NCBI GenBank assembly: GCA_001917735.1
Contig: MNEO01000087.1
Coordinates: 1-22,603, forward strand
DNA from: Chloroflexi bacterium 13_1_40CM_68_21
GTDB lineage: Bacteria > Chloroflexota > Limnocylindria > P2-11E
DNA: 22,603 bases
Direction of reading: 5' to 3'
Shown here: positions 15,099 through 22,603 of the stretch, one piece after another
Position numbering within the stretch: the first letter of the stretch is position 1
Layout of the letters: every line of letters starts with the position of its first letter
Made by a program: the position numbers and the translations under genes
Notes under the pieces: model-generated
The model's database searches: none
Told to the model about the DNA's origin: nothing
The model's input: only the letters and a program-made list of their open reading frames with translations

Positions 15099-18000
15099 CT
15101 ACGCGGTTTGAGCGCGCCCGGTCACGTCGAGCTCCTGGATGCGGCGCTTGGCGCGCTCGGCCAGGTAGGTCGGCCCGAGCTTCTCGAACACCGCCAGCGC
15201 TTCGGTGCATTCCTTCCGAGCCCCCATGACGTCGCCGCGAGCCGCAAGCAGCCGCGCCGACGCGGCACGGATCTCGGCGGTCTCGACGGGCAGCGCGAGA
15301 CGGAACGCGTGCTCCAGGCCCTCCGTGCGCCGGGCGTCGGCGATCGCGAGGTCGCCGGTCGCGCAGGCCACCTCGACGAGCGTCGCAGCGATGCCTGCAC
15401 CGCAGCGGCGGCACTCGTGCGCGGTCGCCGCGGCGTACGCCGCGGCAGCATGTTGCTGCGCGTCCTCGAGCGCGCCTTGGAGCATCGCCAGGCGCGCCAG
15501 ATCGGCCGCGATCCGCGCCGCGACGTGCGCTCGCGCCGGGGAGCGCTCCGCCAGAGCGCGGGCCTCCGCCAGCGTCGCGGCAGCACCGGCGAAATCGCCG
15601 CGTTCGATCGCGAGCGAACCGAGCACGAGGAGGGTCGACGCCGGGTCGGGCGGCTGTTGACCTTGCGCGAGGGGATCGGCGAGCCCGAGCGCGCGCTGTA
15701 GCGTCGTCTCCGCCTCCGAGAAGCGGCCCTGGCCGAAGAACACGCGGCCGAGCGCCCGCAACGCGCCGGCCTCGCCGGCGACGTTCCCGAGGCGCGATTC
15801 GGCGCCGAGGAGCTGGTTCGCGAGATCCTCTGCTGAGACGAGATCGCCGCGATCGAGCGCGGCGTAAGTGAGCGTCGTCAGGGCGCGCGCCAGGCCGGAC
15901 AGGTCGCCGATCGCGTTCGCGTGCTCGACACAGCGCTCCGTCGCGCGAAGCGATTCGTCAGCGGATCCGGCGTCGGCGGCGAACACGGCCACAGCCTCTT
16001 CCGCTTCGAGAGCGAGCGCCCGATCGTTCGCCGCGAGAGCCTCCTTGACCGCGGTCCGTCCGACGTTCAGCGCTTCAGCGGGTCGCTCGTCGGAGCGCGC
16101 GAGGAAGGCTTTGGCGAGGGTGAGCTCGGCGCGCTCGCGGCCTTCCGCGGGCGTGATTCGATCCGCTTCCGCGAGGTGCTCCGCCGAACGCTGCGTCTCC
16201 CGTGACCGCGCGGCGAGCTCGCCGGCCCGGCGGTGCAGCCCGGCGCGGAGCGCGTCGTCCGTGGGCCCGGCGACGAGTCCTTCTTCGGCCATCGCGAGCG
16301 CGTCCGCTCGTCGGAGTCCCCGCGCGGCGTCACATGCTTGAAGGAGGGCGCGCGCGCGCTCGTCGCCGCCACCTCCCGGCAATCGCCGCGCGAGCTCGGC
16401 GGCCGAGCGGAAGTGATGGAGTGCGTCCTCCAGGGCGTACAGCGAAGCAGCACGGTCGCCGGCGCGCATCGCGTACGCGATGGCGCGCGGGATCTGTCCC
16501 GAGCTGGCGAAATGGTGGGCCAGGAGCTCGGGCTGCTGGGCCGCGACCTCGGGCATCAGGCTCTCGATGACCTCGCCGATCCGGCGGTGAAGCTCCTCGC
16601 GGTGGCGGGGGCCGATGGATTCGTAGACGAACTCGCGCAGCAGCGATTGGCGAAAGCGGTAATCCCCGTGAGTGGTGGACTCGAGCAGGCCGCGCGCGGC
16701 AAGAGCGCCCAGGGTCTCGTCCACGTCCACACCCTGCCCGAAGAGCGCGCGCATCAGCGTCGGATCGGAAGCTCGCGCGGCGACCGCCGCCGCGTGCAAG
16801 ACGCGCCGCTCGGGCGCGTTCGCCTGCTCGGCGCGACGAAGCAGCAGCATCGGTAGTCCATCAGGCAGGGTGCTCATCCGGCTCACGTCGGCGAGTGGGC
16901 TCGCGCTTTCGCGCTCCACCACGACGCCGGTGCTCACGAGCCAGCGGGATGCCTCTTCCAGATACGTGGGACTGCCGGCAGCGCGCGCGACGACGTCGTC
17001 GATCGCTTCCTGAGGAAGCGCACCCGCCGGGAGGAGCGCCTGGAGCAGCGTGCCGCTGGAGGTCGCATCGAGAGCGGGAAGTCGTATCTGGAGATGCCCG
17101 CGACTTGTGGTCCACGGCGGCGTGAGTTCGGGACGGTAGGTGGTGATCACCAGGGCGGTCGCGTTGGCGAACGCGGGCGCAAGCGCCGCGAGCAGCTCCT
17201 GCGATGCGCTGTCCGCCCACTGCACGTCGCTGAGCGCGAGGATGACGGGCTGCGTGCGCGCCACGCGCAGGATGAGATCGCGGATGGCGCGGTCGAGCAG
17301 CTTGCGGCGCGTGTCGCCGGAGAGTGGGGGAAGCGTCAGGCCGTACCCGAGAGCCGCGAGCACGAGCTTCGTGGCCTCGGGGTCCATGCCGGGGAGGGTC
17401 TCGCTCAGCGTGCGGTGAGCGATCTCCGTCGGGGCGGACGTACCGATCGCGAGGGCGCGTCGGAGAAGGTCCGCGATCGCACCGTATGCGCGGTGCTGGT
17501 CATAGGGGGAGCACCTGGCGCGTGCGACGCGCGCGCCGAGGGCGCGCGGATCGGCGAGTAGCTCGTCGACGAGCCTGTTCTTTCCGAGGCCGGCCTCTCC
17601 GACGATCGAGACGATGCGACCCTTGCTCGCGAGCGTGTCGTCGAGGGCACCCATGAGCAGGCCGATCTCGCCGTCCCGGCCCACGAGTGGTGTGCGGCGG
17701 CGGTCGCTCGCCACCGCCGTCTCCTCGCGCAACAGGCGCCACGCCACGAGCGGTGCGCTCTTGCCTTTGGCCGCGACGGGTGGGTGCGGCTCATAGGTGA
17801 AGAGGCCTGGCGCGAGCCGGTACGTGGCGTCGCCGACCAGCACCTCGCCCGGTTCGGCGGCTTGCTCGAGGCGCGCGGCGACGTTGACCGCATCGCCGAG
17901 CACGCCGAACTCGCTCTCCTTGTCGCCGATCGCGCCCGCCATCGCGAGGCCGGTATTGACACCGACGCGAAGTGCGAGGTAGCGGCCGGTCCGTTCCGCG

Positions 18001-18386
18001 ATCCGCGCGTTCTCGCGGTCCAGCGCGCCGAGGATGGCGAGCGCTGCGCGTTGCGCGCGTTCGGGGTGATCCGCTTCATCGCCGACCGCGCCGAAGACCG
18101 CGACCACCGCGTCGCCGATGTATTTCTCGATGAGTCCGCCCGTCGCGCGGATCTCTGCCGCGATCGCGTCCCACGCGGTGCGCATGTTCTCGTGCAGCTC
18201 TTCAGGATCGAGCCGCTCGGCGAGGGCGGTGAAACCGGAGATGTCCGCGAAGAGGACCGTGACCTGCCTCGTCGCGCCCGCGACCGCCTCCGGAGCAAGA
18301 AGGCGGGTGCCGCATTTCCCGCAGTAACTGAACTCGACCGGCATCTCTGCCGCGCACTTGGGACAGGCGACGGTCGCTCCCCGCAT
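15099..18386 (-). CDS. Zinc-ribbon / class III cyclase / AAA ATPase / TPR signalling protein
   Basis: 1095-residue regulator. A zinc ribbon (Cys8, 11, 22, 25) precedes a class III nucleotide cyclase domain (about 40-220). Metal aspartates are Asp48 in FADISGF and Asp92 in IGDAVVAVFG. The purine-selecting lysine is Lys88 in IEKYIGD. Transition-state residues are Asn168 and Arg172 in GDAVNVAARLE. Where many adenylate cyclases have Thr or Asp as second purine-selecting residue, this one has Gly161. A STAND-like ATPase follows from about 235. Its P-loop GEAGLGKN (263-270) has Asn in place of Ser/Thr, and its Walker B-like region is ILALSDVQWAD. The remaining ~500 residues are alanine-rich TPR-like helices. 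No membrane segments. Probably cAMP-forming and cytoplasmic; what it senses is unknown. Divergent from the MFS gene. Confidence 0.9.
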   Translation of the reverse strand: MRGATVACPKCAAEMPVEFSYCGKCGTRLLAPEAVAGATRQVTVLFADISGFTALAERLDPEELHENMRTAWDAIAAEIRATGGLIEKYIGDAVVAVFGAVGDEADHPERAQRAALAILGALDRENARIAERTGRYLALRVGVNTGLAMAGAIGDKESEFGVLGDAVNVAARLEQAAEPGEVLVGDATYRLAPGLFTYEPHPPVAAKGKSAPLVAWRLLREETAVASDRRRTPLVGRDGEIGLLMGALDDTLASKGRIVSIVGEAGLGKNRLVDELLADPRALGARVARARCSPYDQHRAYGAIADLLRRALAIGTSAPTEIAHRTLSETLPGMDPEATKLVLAALGYGLTLPPLSGDTRRKLLDRAIRDLILRVARTQPVILALSDVQWADSASQELLAALAPAFANATALVITTYRPELTPPWTTSRGHLQIRLPALDATSSGTLLQALLPAGALPQEAIDDVVARAAGSPTYLEEASRWLVSTGVVVERESASPLADVSRMSTLPDGLPMLLLRRAEQANAPERRVLHAAAVAARASDPTLMRALFGQGVDVDETLGALAARGLLESTTHGDYRFRQSLLREFVYESIGPRHREELHRRIGEVIESLMPEVAAQQPELLAHHFASSGQIPRAIAYAMRAGDRAASLYALEDALHHFRSAAELARRLPGGGGDERARALLQACDAARGLRRADALAMAEEGLVAGPTDDALRAGLHRRAGELAARSRETQRSAEHLAEADRITPAEGRERAELTLAKAFLARSDERPAEALNVGRTAVKEALAANDRALALEAEEAVAVFAADAGSADESLRATERCVEHANAIGDLSGLARALTTLTYAALDRGDLVSAEDLANQLLGAESRLGNVAGEAGALRALGRVFFGQGRFSEAETTLQRALGLADPLAQGQQPPDPASTLLVLGSLAIERGDFAGAAATLAEARALAERSPARAHVAARIAADLARLAMLQGALEDAQQHAAAAYAAATAHECRRCGAGIAATLVEVACATGDLAIADARRTEGLEHAFRLALPVETAEIRAASARLLAARGDVMGARKECTEALAVFEKLGPTYLAERAKRRIQELDVTGRAQTA

Positions 18387-18462
18387 GTGAACGCGGCGAA
18401 GCCTAGTGCGTCACCTGTGATGGTTGGTGTCGGCGTGGTGTGTTACGAACTCACCCATTCAG
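18387..18462. promoter_or_regulatory. Divergent control region with TCACC/GGTGA inverted repeats
   Basis: This 76-nt gap separates the cyclase-ATPase and MFS starts. TCAC-CT-GTGA sits at 18411-18420, and TCACC...GGTGA at 18451-18466 runs into the proposed MFS start. No convincing -35/-10 pair was found on either strand. The repeats are short and may be chance. Confidence 0.3.
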
Positions 18463-19797
18463 GTGAATCCGGGACTGCTCGACCCGCGGTGGCGCGGCCT
18501 GACCATCGGACTCGTCCTCAACATCACGTTCGTCGCGTTCGAAGCGCTCGCGATCGCGACGATCATGCCGCTCGTCGCCGAAGACCTTGCCGGGCTCACG
18601 CTTTATGGCTGGGTCTTTAGCGCGTTCCTGCTGGCCGATCTCGCGGGGATCGTGGTCGCTGGCGAGCTCGCCGATCGTCACGGACCAGCGCTCCCCTACG
18701 GAGTCGGCCTGGTCCTGTTCGCGGTGGGGCTTCTTGCCGGCGGACTCGCGCCCTCGATGGAGGTGCTCGTCGCGGCACGCGCGATCCAGGGTTTCGGCGC
18801 AGGCGCCGTCCCTGCGGCGTCGTACGTCGTGATCGGCCGCACGTTCCCCGAGGGGTTACGGCCGCGGATGTTCGCGATCCTCTCGACCGCGTGGGTCGTA
18901 CCCGGCATCGCCGGGCCCGCGCTGGCGGCGTTCGTCGCCGATCACGTGGGCTGGCGCTCGGTGTTCCTCGGACTCCTGCCGGTCGTGGCCATCGCCGGTG
19001 GGCTCGCGTTCCGCGAGGTCCGTCGAGTGCCGGGCCATCCCGATCGAGTCGCGCGCCGCGTCGTGCCCGATGCGCTCGCGGTCGCGGCGGGCGCGGCCAC
19101 TTTCCTCGGCGGGCTGCAGGCGCGGGATGTCCTCGTGACGCCCGCCCTTCTGGCCCTCGGCCTGGTGATCGGCGTTCCCGCGCTCCGCCGGCTGCTTCCC
19201 GCGGGAACGTTGAGTGCGCGCGCCGGTCTTCCGTCCGCCGTGCTCGCGCGCGGTCTCCTGACCTTCGCCTTCTTCGGCGCGGACGTGTACGTGCCGCTCA
19301 CTGTGACCTCGCTTCGCGGCGAGAGCGTGCTGCTCTCGGGGATAGCCCTGACCGCGGGGACCGTCGCGTGGACGACAGGCGCGTGGATCCAGGAGCGAAC
19401 TGTCCTCCGCGTCGGCGCCGCGCCACTCGTGCGCAACGGATTCGTCCTCGTCGCGGTCGGCATCGCGGGCATGGTCCTCGTGCTCTCGGCGATCGTGCCG
19501 GCGTGGGTGTCGGTGATCGCCTGGGGCATAGCGGGTCTGGGGATCGGCATGGCGTACTCGTCGATCTCGCTGACGGTGCTTGGACACGCGCCCGTTGGGA
19601 GCGAGGGCGCGACAGCCTCTGCGATGCAGCTGAGCGACATCCTGGGGAGCGCACTCGGCACCGGGGTCGCGGCGGTCGCCGTGGCGTTGGCGGTCGCCGG
19701 GAACGGCAGCGCGGGGGGTGGTGTGGCGCTTGCCGATGGTCTCGCTGGCGCGAGCGCGATCGCCGGGATCGTTATCGCGGGGCGTCTACGCGCGTGA
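18463..19797 (+). CDS. Major facilitator superfamily transporter
   Basis: Secondary transporter with about 12 or more membrane helices, probably a drug or metabolite:proton antiporter. The helix 2-3 loop carries the MFS motif A in the form GELADRHGPALP. The first helix region (NITFVAFEALAIATIMPLVAEDL) resembles the DHA2-type multidrug family. The helix 5 region TAWVVPGIAGPALAAFVAD is motif C-like (GP at the centre). GTG 18463 (444 residues) was chosen because the protein then begins MNPGLLDPRWRG just before helix 1. TTG 18424 and GTG 18427 would add a non-hydrophobic, low-information extension; no Shine-Dalgarno sequence decides between them. Substrate cannot be predicted. It ends 12 nt before the convergent bactofilin stop. 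Confidence 0.88.
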   Translation: MNPGLLDPRWRGLTIGLVLNITFVAFEALAIATIMPLVAEDLAGLTLYGWVFSAFLLADLAGIVVAGELADRHGPALPYGVGLVLFAVGLLAGGLAPSMEVLVAARAIQGFGAGAVPAASYVVIGRTFPEGLRPRMFAILSTAWVVPGIAGPALAAFVADHVGWRSVFLGLLPVVAIAGGLAFREVRRVPGHPDRVARRVVPDALAVAAGAATFLGGLQARDVLVTPALLALGLVIGVPALRRLLPAGTLSARAGLPSAVLARGLLTFAFFGADVYVPLTVTSLRGESVLLSGIALTAGTVAWTTGAWIQERTVLRVGAAPLVRNGFVLVAVGIAGMVLVLSAIVPAWVSVIAWGIAGLGIGMAYSSISLTVLGHAPVGSEGATASAMQLSDILGSALGTGVAAVAVALAVAGNGSAGGGVALADGLAGASAIAGIVIAGRLRA

Positions 19798-19809
19798 CCG
19801 GCGTGGGTC

Positions 19810-20250
19810 TCAGTCCGCGTCCGGGGTTCGGCCCTCCTGATCCTTCGCGCGGCCTCGGGCTTTCGGCGGGCCCTCGCGGCGGTTGAAGCTTACGAGGTTG
19901 ACTCCGCCGTTCAGCATCATCGATTGGCCCTCGAACACGACGCCTTTTTCGATGCTGAGCGACGGCGCAGCGAGGTCGCCCTTCACGCGCGCCGGCTTGT
20001 GGAGCTCGATCGATTCGCTGGCCTTGATGTTGCCGACGACCTCGCCGTTGACCACGACCGATCCGCAATTGATATTGGCGGAGACTTTCGCGGTCTCGCC
20101 GACGATGAGCAGGTCGGTGGTCGTGATCTCGCCGGTGAACGTACCTTCGATCCGCACCTGTCCCTTGAAGCTCAGCTTGCCCTCGACGACCGAGCCTGGG
20201 CCGAGCAAAGCGTTGAGACCGGTGTCGCTTGGGCTCTGCGGCTCCCGCAT
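19810..20250 (-). CDS. Bactofilin family cytoskeletal protein
   Basis: Bactofilins polymerise without nucleotide into filaments that organise cell-wall enzymes, polarity or chromosomes. This 146-residue protein has the right-handed beta-helix core of short repeats: GSVVEGKLSFKGQVRIEGTF, then TTDLLIVGETAKVSANI, VVVNGEVVGNIKAS and VKGDLAAPSLSIEKG. The core is flanked by unstructured tails (Ser/Pro-rich N-terminus; Arg/Lys/Asp-rich C-terminus), as usual. GGAGGG stands 7 nt before ATG 20250 on the minus strand and decides the start. There is no membrane-targeting helix, so association with the membrane would rest on the N-terminal tail. It is encoded alone, convergent with the MFS gene. Confidence 0.92.
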   Translation of the reverse strand: MREPQSPSDTGLNALLGPGSVVEGKLSFKGQVRIEGTFTGEITTTDLLIVGETAKVSANINCGSVVVNGEVVGNIKASESIELHKPARVKGDLAAPSLSIEKGVVFEGQSMMLNGGVNLVSFNRREGPPKARGRAKDQEGRTPDAD

Positions 20251-20421
20251 CGGGTTTCCCTCCAGTGGACCCGGACCTCGCGGCGCTCCCCTCCGGGCCG
20301 GGGTCTCGCGTCTGGAGTGAACGCAGGCTGGGGGGCGACGCTACGGGCACACAGGCACACGTCTCGGGATGTGGGCAGGTCAACGGATCCACGAGACCGG
20401 GTCCTGCCGACCGCGGCCCAA

Positions 20422-20443
20422 CCCGCGGTTTGACAGCCGCGGG
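20422..20443. promoter_or_regulatory. Inverted repeat enclosing the arsR -35 box
   Basis: Perfect 7-bp arms CCCGCGG (20422-20428) and CCGCGGG (20437-20443) flank an 8-nt centre that contains TTGACA. A further CCGCGG lies at 20411-20416. It is placed so that a bound protein would block the -35 element. Confidence 0.45.
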
Positions 20444-20458
20444 CCTCCGGCGTATTAA
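20430..20458 (+). promoter_or_regulatory. Sigma70-type promoter of arsR-SRPBCC
   Basis: Perfect -35 TTGACA (20430-20435), 17-nt spacer, -10 TATTAA (20453-20458, 4 of 6). It is followed within 30 nt by the arsR start. This is the best-formed promoter in the window. Confidence 0.7.
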
Positions 20459-20459
20459 A

Positions 20460-20479
20460 CCAGGTAGTTAAGTAACCGG
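20460..20479. promoter_or_regulatory. Candidate ArsR autoregulatory operator
   Basis: Twenty-base imperfect palindrome, symmetric at 7 of 10 base pairs of the half-site (CCAGGTAGTT / AAGTAACCGG). It lies directly downstream of the -10 box and reaches into the Shine-Dalgarno GGAG (20478-20481). Position and AT-rich centre suit an ArsR-type dimer; binding is inferred. Confidence 0.45.
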
Positions 20480-20486
20480 AGTAACG

Positions 20487-20837
20487 ATGTCGCCCGACCA
20501 GCTGAGCCTCACCTTTGGCGCTCTCGCCGATCCGACACGGCGCGCGATCCTCGCGCGCCTGGCATCGGGCGAGGCGTCGGTCACCGAGCTCGCGAAGCCC
20601 TTCGACATGAGCCTGCCAGCCGTATCGAAGCACCTCAAGGTGCTCGAAAATGCGGGGCTGATCTCGCGCGGGCGCGACGCCCAGTGGCGCCCGGCGCGGC
20701 TCGAGGCGGACCGGCTCCGTGAGGCCTCGAAGTGGATGGAGCGCTACCGAATCTTTTGGGAGCAAAGCCTCGATCGTCTTGGCGAGCATTTGCGCGAACT
20801 GCAGCGGGAGGAAAAAAGGCATGGCCGCAGGAAGTAG
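20487..20837 (+). CDS. ArsR-family winged-helix repressor (SRPBCC-linked)
   Basis: 116-residue DNA-binding protein. The sequence opens with FGALADPTRRAILARLASG, the signature of ArsR regulators. The helix-turn-helix is VTELAKPFDMSLPAVSKHLK (about residues 32-51), followed by the wing LISRGRDAQWRP. The C-terminal W.ERYRIFWEQSLDRLGEHL segment is typical of the subgroup encoded beside AHSA1/SRPBCC proteins. It has no cysteine pair for metal sensing, so it is unlikely to be an arsenic or metal sensor. ATG 20487 is preceded by GGAG with 5-nt spacing. The gene overlaps the SRPBCC gene by 17 nt. Probably autorepressed through the palindrome over its leader. Confidence 0.93.
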   Translation: MSPDQLSLTFGALADPTRRAILARLASGEASVTELAKPFDMSLPAVSKHLKVLENAGLISRGRDAQWRPARLEADRLREASKWMERYRIFWEQSLDRLGEHLRELQREEKRHGRRK

Positions 20838-21750
20838 CGTGATCGCACCGGAGCGCACCCTCGTTACGACGCGCGTCTTCGACGCACCGCGTAAGCGTGT
20901 GTACGAAGCGTGGACCGATCCGAAGCAGCTGGCGCGGTGGTTCCCCCCCGAAGGATTCACCGCTCCGGTCTGCCAGCTGGACGTGCGGGTCGGTGGGGCG
21001 ATCCGCATCGACATGAAGGGACCGGACGGCGAGCCTTTCAACGGCGCGCTCTTCCCGGGCAAGGGCGTCTATCGCGAGGTCGTGCCGAACGAGCGGCTCG
21101 CCTTCACGCTCACGCCCGAGATTGGAGGCCGGGCCATGCCGACCGTGCTCATGACGGTCCAGTTCGAAGACCAGGCCGGCAAGACGAAGCTCACGATCCA
21201 GCAGACCCTCGACTCCGTCGCGGACTACGAAGAGATGGTGAAGACGGGCATGGAGCAGGGGATCGCGGAGAGCCTCGGCAAGCTCGCCGGCGTGCTGTCG
21301 GGGCGGAGCACCGATCGCGGGGTCACCGTCTCGGGGCGCACGCTCACGCTCACGCGGGTCTACAGCGCGCCACGCGAGATCGTGTGGACTGCGTACACGG
21401 ATCCGAAGCACATCGTGAAGTGGATGTTCGCGAGCGACTGGGAGGCACCGTTCGCGGAGACGGATGTTCGTCCGGGTGGCGCGTTTCGCGTGGGCATGCG
21501 TCCGGCCGACCACAGCGAGGAGGGCTTCACCTTCGACGGTGTCTACCGCGAGGTCGTTCGGCCCGAGCGGATCGTCCAGGTGGCCGCAGACGGTCGCGTG
21601 GTGACGACGACATTCGAAGAGGTCCTCGGAGGGACCAGGCTCACGCTCTCACTCGAGATGGCAGAGGCTGAGGAGCAAGAGCGAACGGGCTGGGGCCAGA
21701 TCCTCGATAACCTCGCGACGCTCGTCGCGACCCTGCCCCGGGGTCGGTGA
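20821..21750 (+). CDS. Tandem-domain SRPBCC (AHSA1/CalC-type) protein
   Basis: 309 residues made of two consecutive START/SRPBCC domains, each a helix-grip fold with a hydrophobic ligand cavity. The first spans about 12-155 (RVFDAPRKRVYEAWTDPKQL, then ARWFPPEGF). The second spans about 168-305 (RVYSAPREIVWTAYTDPKHI, then VKWMFASDW). Most relatives have one such domain, so this is a duplication or fusion. ATG 20821 was chosen over the longer open frame because GGGAGG at 20806-20811 precedes it and domain 1 starts right after. It is co-transcribed with the ArsR gene. In such pairs the SRPBCC protein is thought to bind a small hydrophobic compound or act with Hsp90-like proteins; no ligand can be named. 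Confidence 0.9.
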   Translation: MAAGSSVIAPERTLVTTRVFDAPRKRVYEAWTDPKQLARWFPPEGFTAPVCQLDVRVGGAIRIDMKGPDGEPFNGALFPGKGVYREVVPNERLAFTLTPEIGGRAMPTVLMTVQFEDQAGKTKLTIQQTLDSVADYEEMVKTGMEQGIAESLGKLAGVLSGRSTDRGVTVSGRTLTLTRVYSAPREIVWTAYTDPKHIVKWMFASDWEAPFAETDVRPGGAFRVGMRPADHSEEGFTFDGVYREVVRPERIVQVAADGRVVTTTFEEVLGGTRLTLSLEMAEAEEQERTGWGQILDNLATLVATLPRGR

Positions 21751-21759
21751 GGGCCTGAC

Positions 21760-22318
21760 ATGGCGAGGGTGATCGTGTCTTAACGATGTCCCTGACGGCT
21801 TCATCGCCGGACCGAATGCGATTTCGAGCACCCGCTCGGGACACGGGACGGCATGAAGCTCTTCGACTGGTACTCGAGCGGCGCGACCCGCGAGCACGGC
21901 GACGAGCGGTTCAAGCCCAAGGAAAGAACCGCGAGGTCGTCGAAGAGATGTTCGCGACCGCTGGGGCGAGTCTCACCGGCAGGCGGACATATGACCGCCG
22001 GCGGGTGGAATGGCACGCACCCCGTCAACGGCGTACCGGTCGTCGTTCTCACGCGTCGCGCCCCGAAGAAAGTGCCCAAGGGGAAATCGACGTTCACGTT
22101 CACCGATGACCCCGAAGATGCGGTGAAGAATCGCCAAGCGAGCGGCCGGGGACATGGACATTGACGTGGCCGGCGCGAGTGTGGCTCAGCAGTGCATCGG
22201 AGACGGCGTCCGGCTGTTCGAGCATCTCGGGAACGAGTCGATCAAACTAGTGCAGCTCAAGGCCATCGACACGCCCGAGGCAACACACCTCCGTTACCGA
22301 TTTCTACAAGAGAGGTAG
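21760..22318 (+). pseudogene. Decayed RibD_C/DHFR-like reductase
   Basis: Fragments of one dihydrofolate-reductase-like (RibD C-terminal domain) protein lie in order but in different frames: MARVIVS then stop, DGFIAGPN, MKLFDWYSSG, EEMFATAGASLTGRRTYD, GWNGTHPVNGVPVVVLTRRA..KSTFTFTDDPEDAVK, DVAGASVAQQCI, then GVRLFEHLG and THLRYRFLQER before TAG 22316. At least three frame changes are needed. The segment between QQCI and GDGVRLF lacks roughly 15 residues usually present (LLDEI..VLLG). Intact relatives are about 180-200 residues and are often found near SRPBCC/ArsR genes. GAGGG precedes the old start, which lies 9 nt after the SRPBCC stop, so it was once the third operon gene. Clearly non-functional as a full enzyme. 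Confidence 0.8.
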
Positions 22319-22324
22319 ACCTCG

Positions 22325-22603
22325 ATGAGCACCCAAACGATCCCATCGTTGGACGGCGTTGCCGGTCGCGTGATTCGGCCGGACGACACCGAGTACGACA
22401 AGGCGCGCACCTCGTTCTACGGCGGGGTCGACCGCCGGCCGGCGGCCATCGTCCGCGTCGCAGATGCGAACGACGTCTCACGGGTGATCTCGCTCGTGCG
22501 TGAAAGCGGGACCGAGTTCGTCGTTCGCAGCGGTGGGCACGGCGTCGCGGGCTATGCGTTGCCGAATGACGGGATCGTCCTCGATCTCCGGGACATGCGG
22601 GCC
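22325..22603 (+). CDS. FAD-linked oxidase (berberine-bridge type), 3' partial
   Basis: First 93 residues of a PCMH-type FAD-binding oxidoreductase. The segment YDKARTSFYGGVDRRPAAIV, followed by VADANDVSRVISLVRESG, is the usual N-terminal FAD subdomain. The motif VVRSGGHGVAGYAL contains the histidine that forms the 8-alpha-histidyl-FAD bond in BBE enzymes. GIVLDLRDM then begins the next strand. ATG 22325 is supported by AGAGAGG about 9 nt upstream. The gene runs off the window, so the substrate domain and C-terminal BBE motif are not visible. Substrate unknown (sugar, alkaloid-like or other alcohol). Confidence 0.88.
   Translation, partial: MSTQTIPSLDGVAGRVIRPDDTEYDKARTSFYGGVDRRPAAIVRVADANDVSRVISLVRESGTEFVVRSGGHGVAGYALPNDGIVLDLRDMRA

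Noticed and set aside
20251..20420. Possible small gene or RNA between bactofilin and arsR
   Set aside because: No ribosome site with a coding-like frame and no tRNA or known RNA fold seen; beyond the promoter elements listed I see nothing in it.

Overview
The window is very GC-rich, gene-dense DNA (22.6 kb, about 19 genes) with short or overlapping gene junctions. No rRNA, tRNA, CRISPR or insertion sequence was seen. The gene set suggests an uncultured soil- or groundwater-type Chloroflexota, or a relative such as Dormibacterota or another deep Terrabacteria lineage. It includes a MecA-like penicillin-binding protein, a class I lysyl-tRNA synthetase beside greA, a GH57 glycosidase, a bactofilin, a cyclase-ATPase-TPR giant and an ArsR/SRPBCC pair. 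This placement is inferred from gene families and composition only.

Region 1 (1-5400): the 3' part of a MecA_N-type transpeptidase converges on a minus-strand beta-propeller-like protein. Then come a catalytic plus inactive M16 metallopeptidase pair and a DUF2255-like protein, joined by 4-nt overlaps. Two of these genes appear to start upstream of any ATG/GTG/TTG, one of them at a CTG with an ideal Shine-Dalgarno sequence.

Region 2 (5400-11790): on the minus strand lie a short MutY and a membrane-anchored J-like protein without HPD. Divergently, greA, class I LysRS, a GH57 glycosidase and a methyltransferase form one tightly overlapping operon. greA has an extended -10 promoter and a terminator-like hairpin in its leader. 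The methyltransferase contains two consecutive in-frame UGA codons, followed at the right distance by a small hairpin with a GGUCG loop that fits the bacterial SECIS pattern. It is either a freshly broken gene or a candidate double-selenocysteine protein, and it is the most interesting item here.

Region 3 (11790-18390): a GT4 glycosyltransferase (minus) is divergent from serS (plus). The 3' end of serS runs seamlessly into the antisense of a minus-strand multi-pass membrane protein, which is itself frameshifted. This looks like a deletion or assembly joint. Upstream of the membrane protein on the minus strand is a 1095-residue zinc-ribbon/adenylate cyclase/AAA ATPase/TPR regulator.

Region 4 (18390-22603): an MFS transporter, a minus-strand bactofilin, and an ArsR repressor overlapping a two-domain SRPBCC (AHSA1) protein behind a well-formed sigma70 promoter with palindromes. 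Then follow a decayed RibD_C/DHFR-like reductase pseudogene and the start of a berberine-bridge-type FAD oxidase cut by the window edge.
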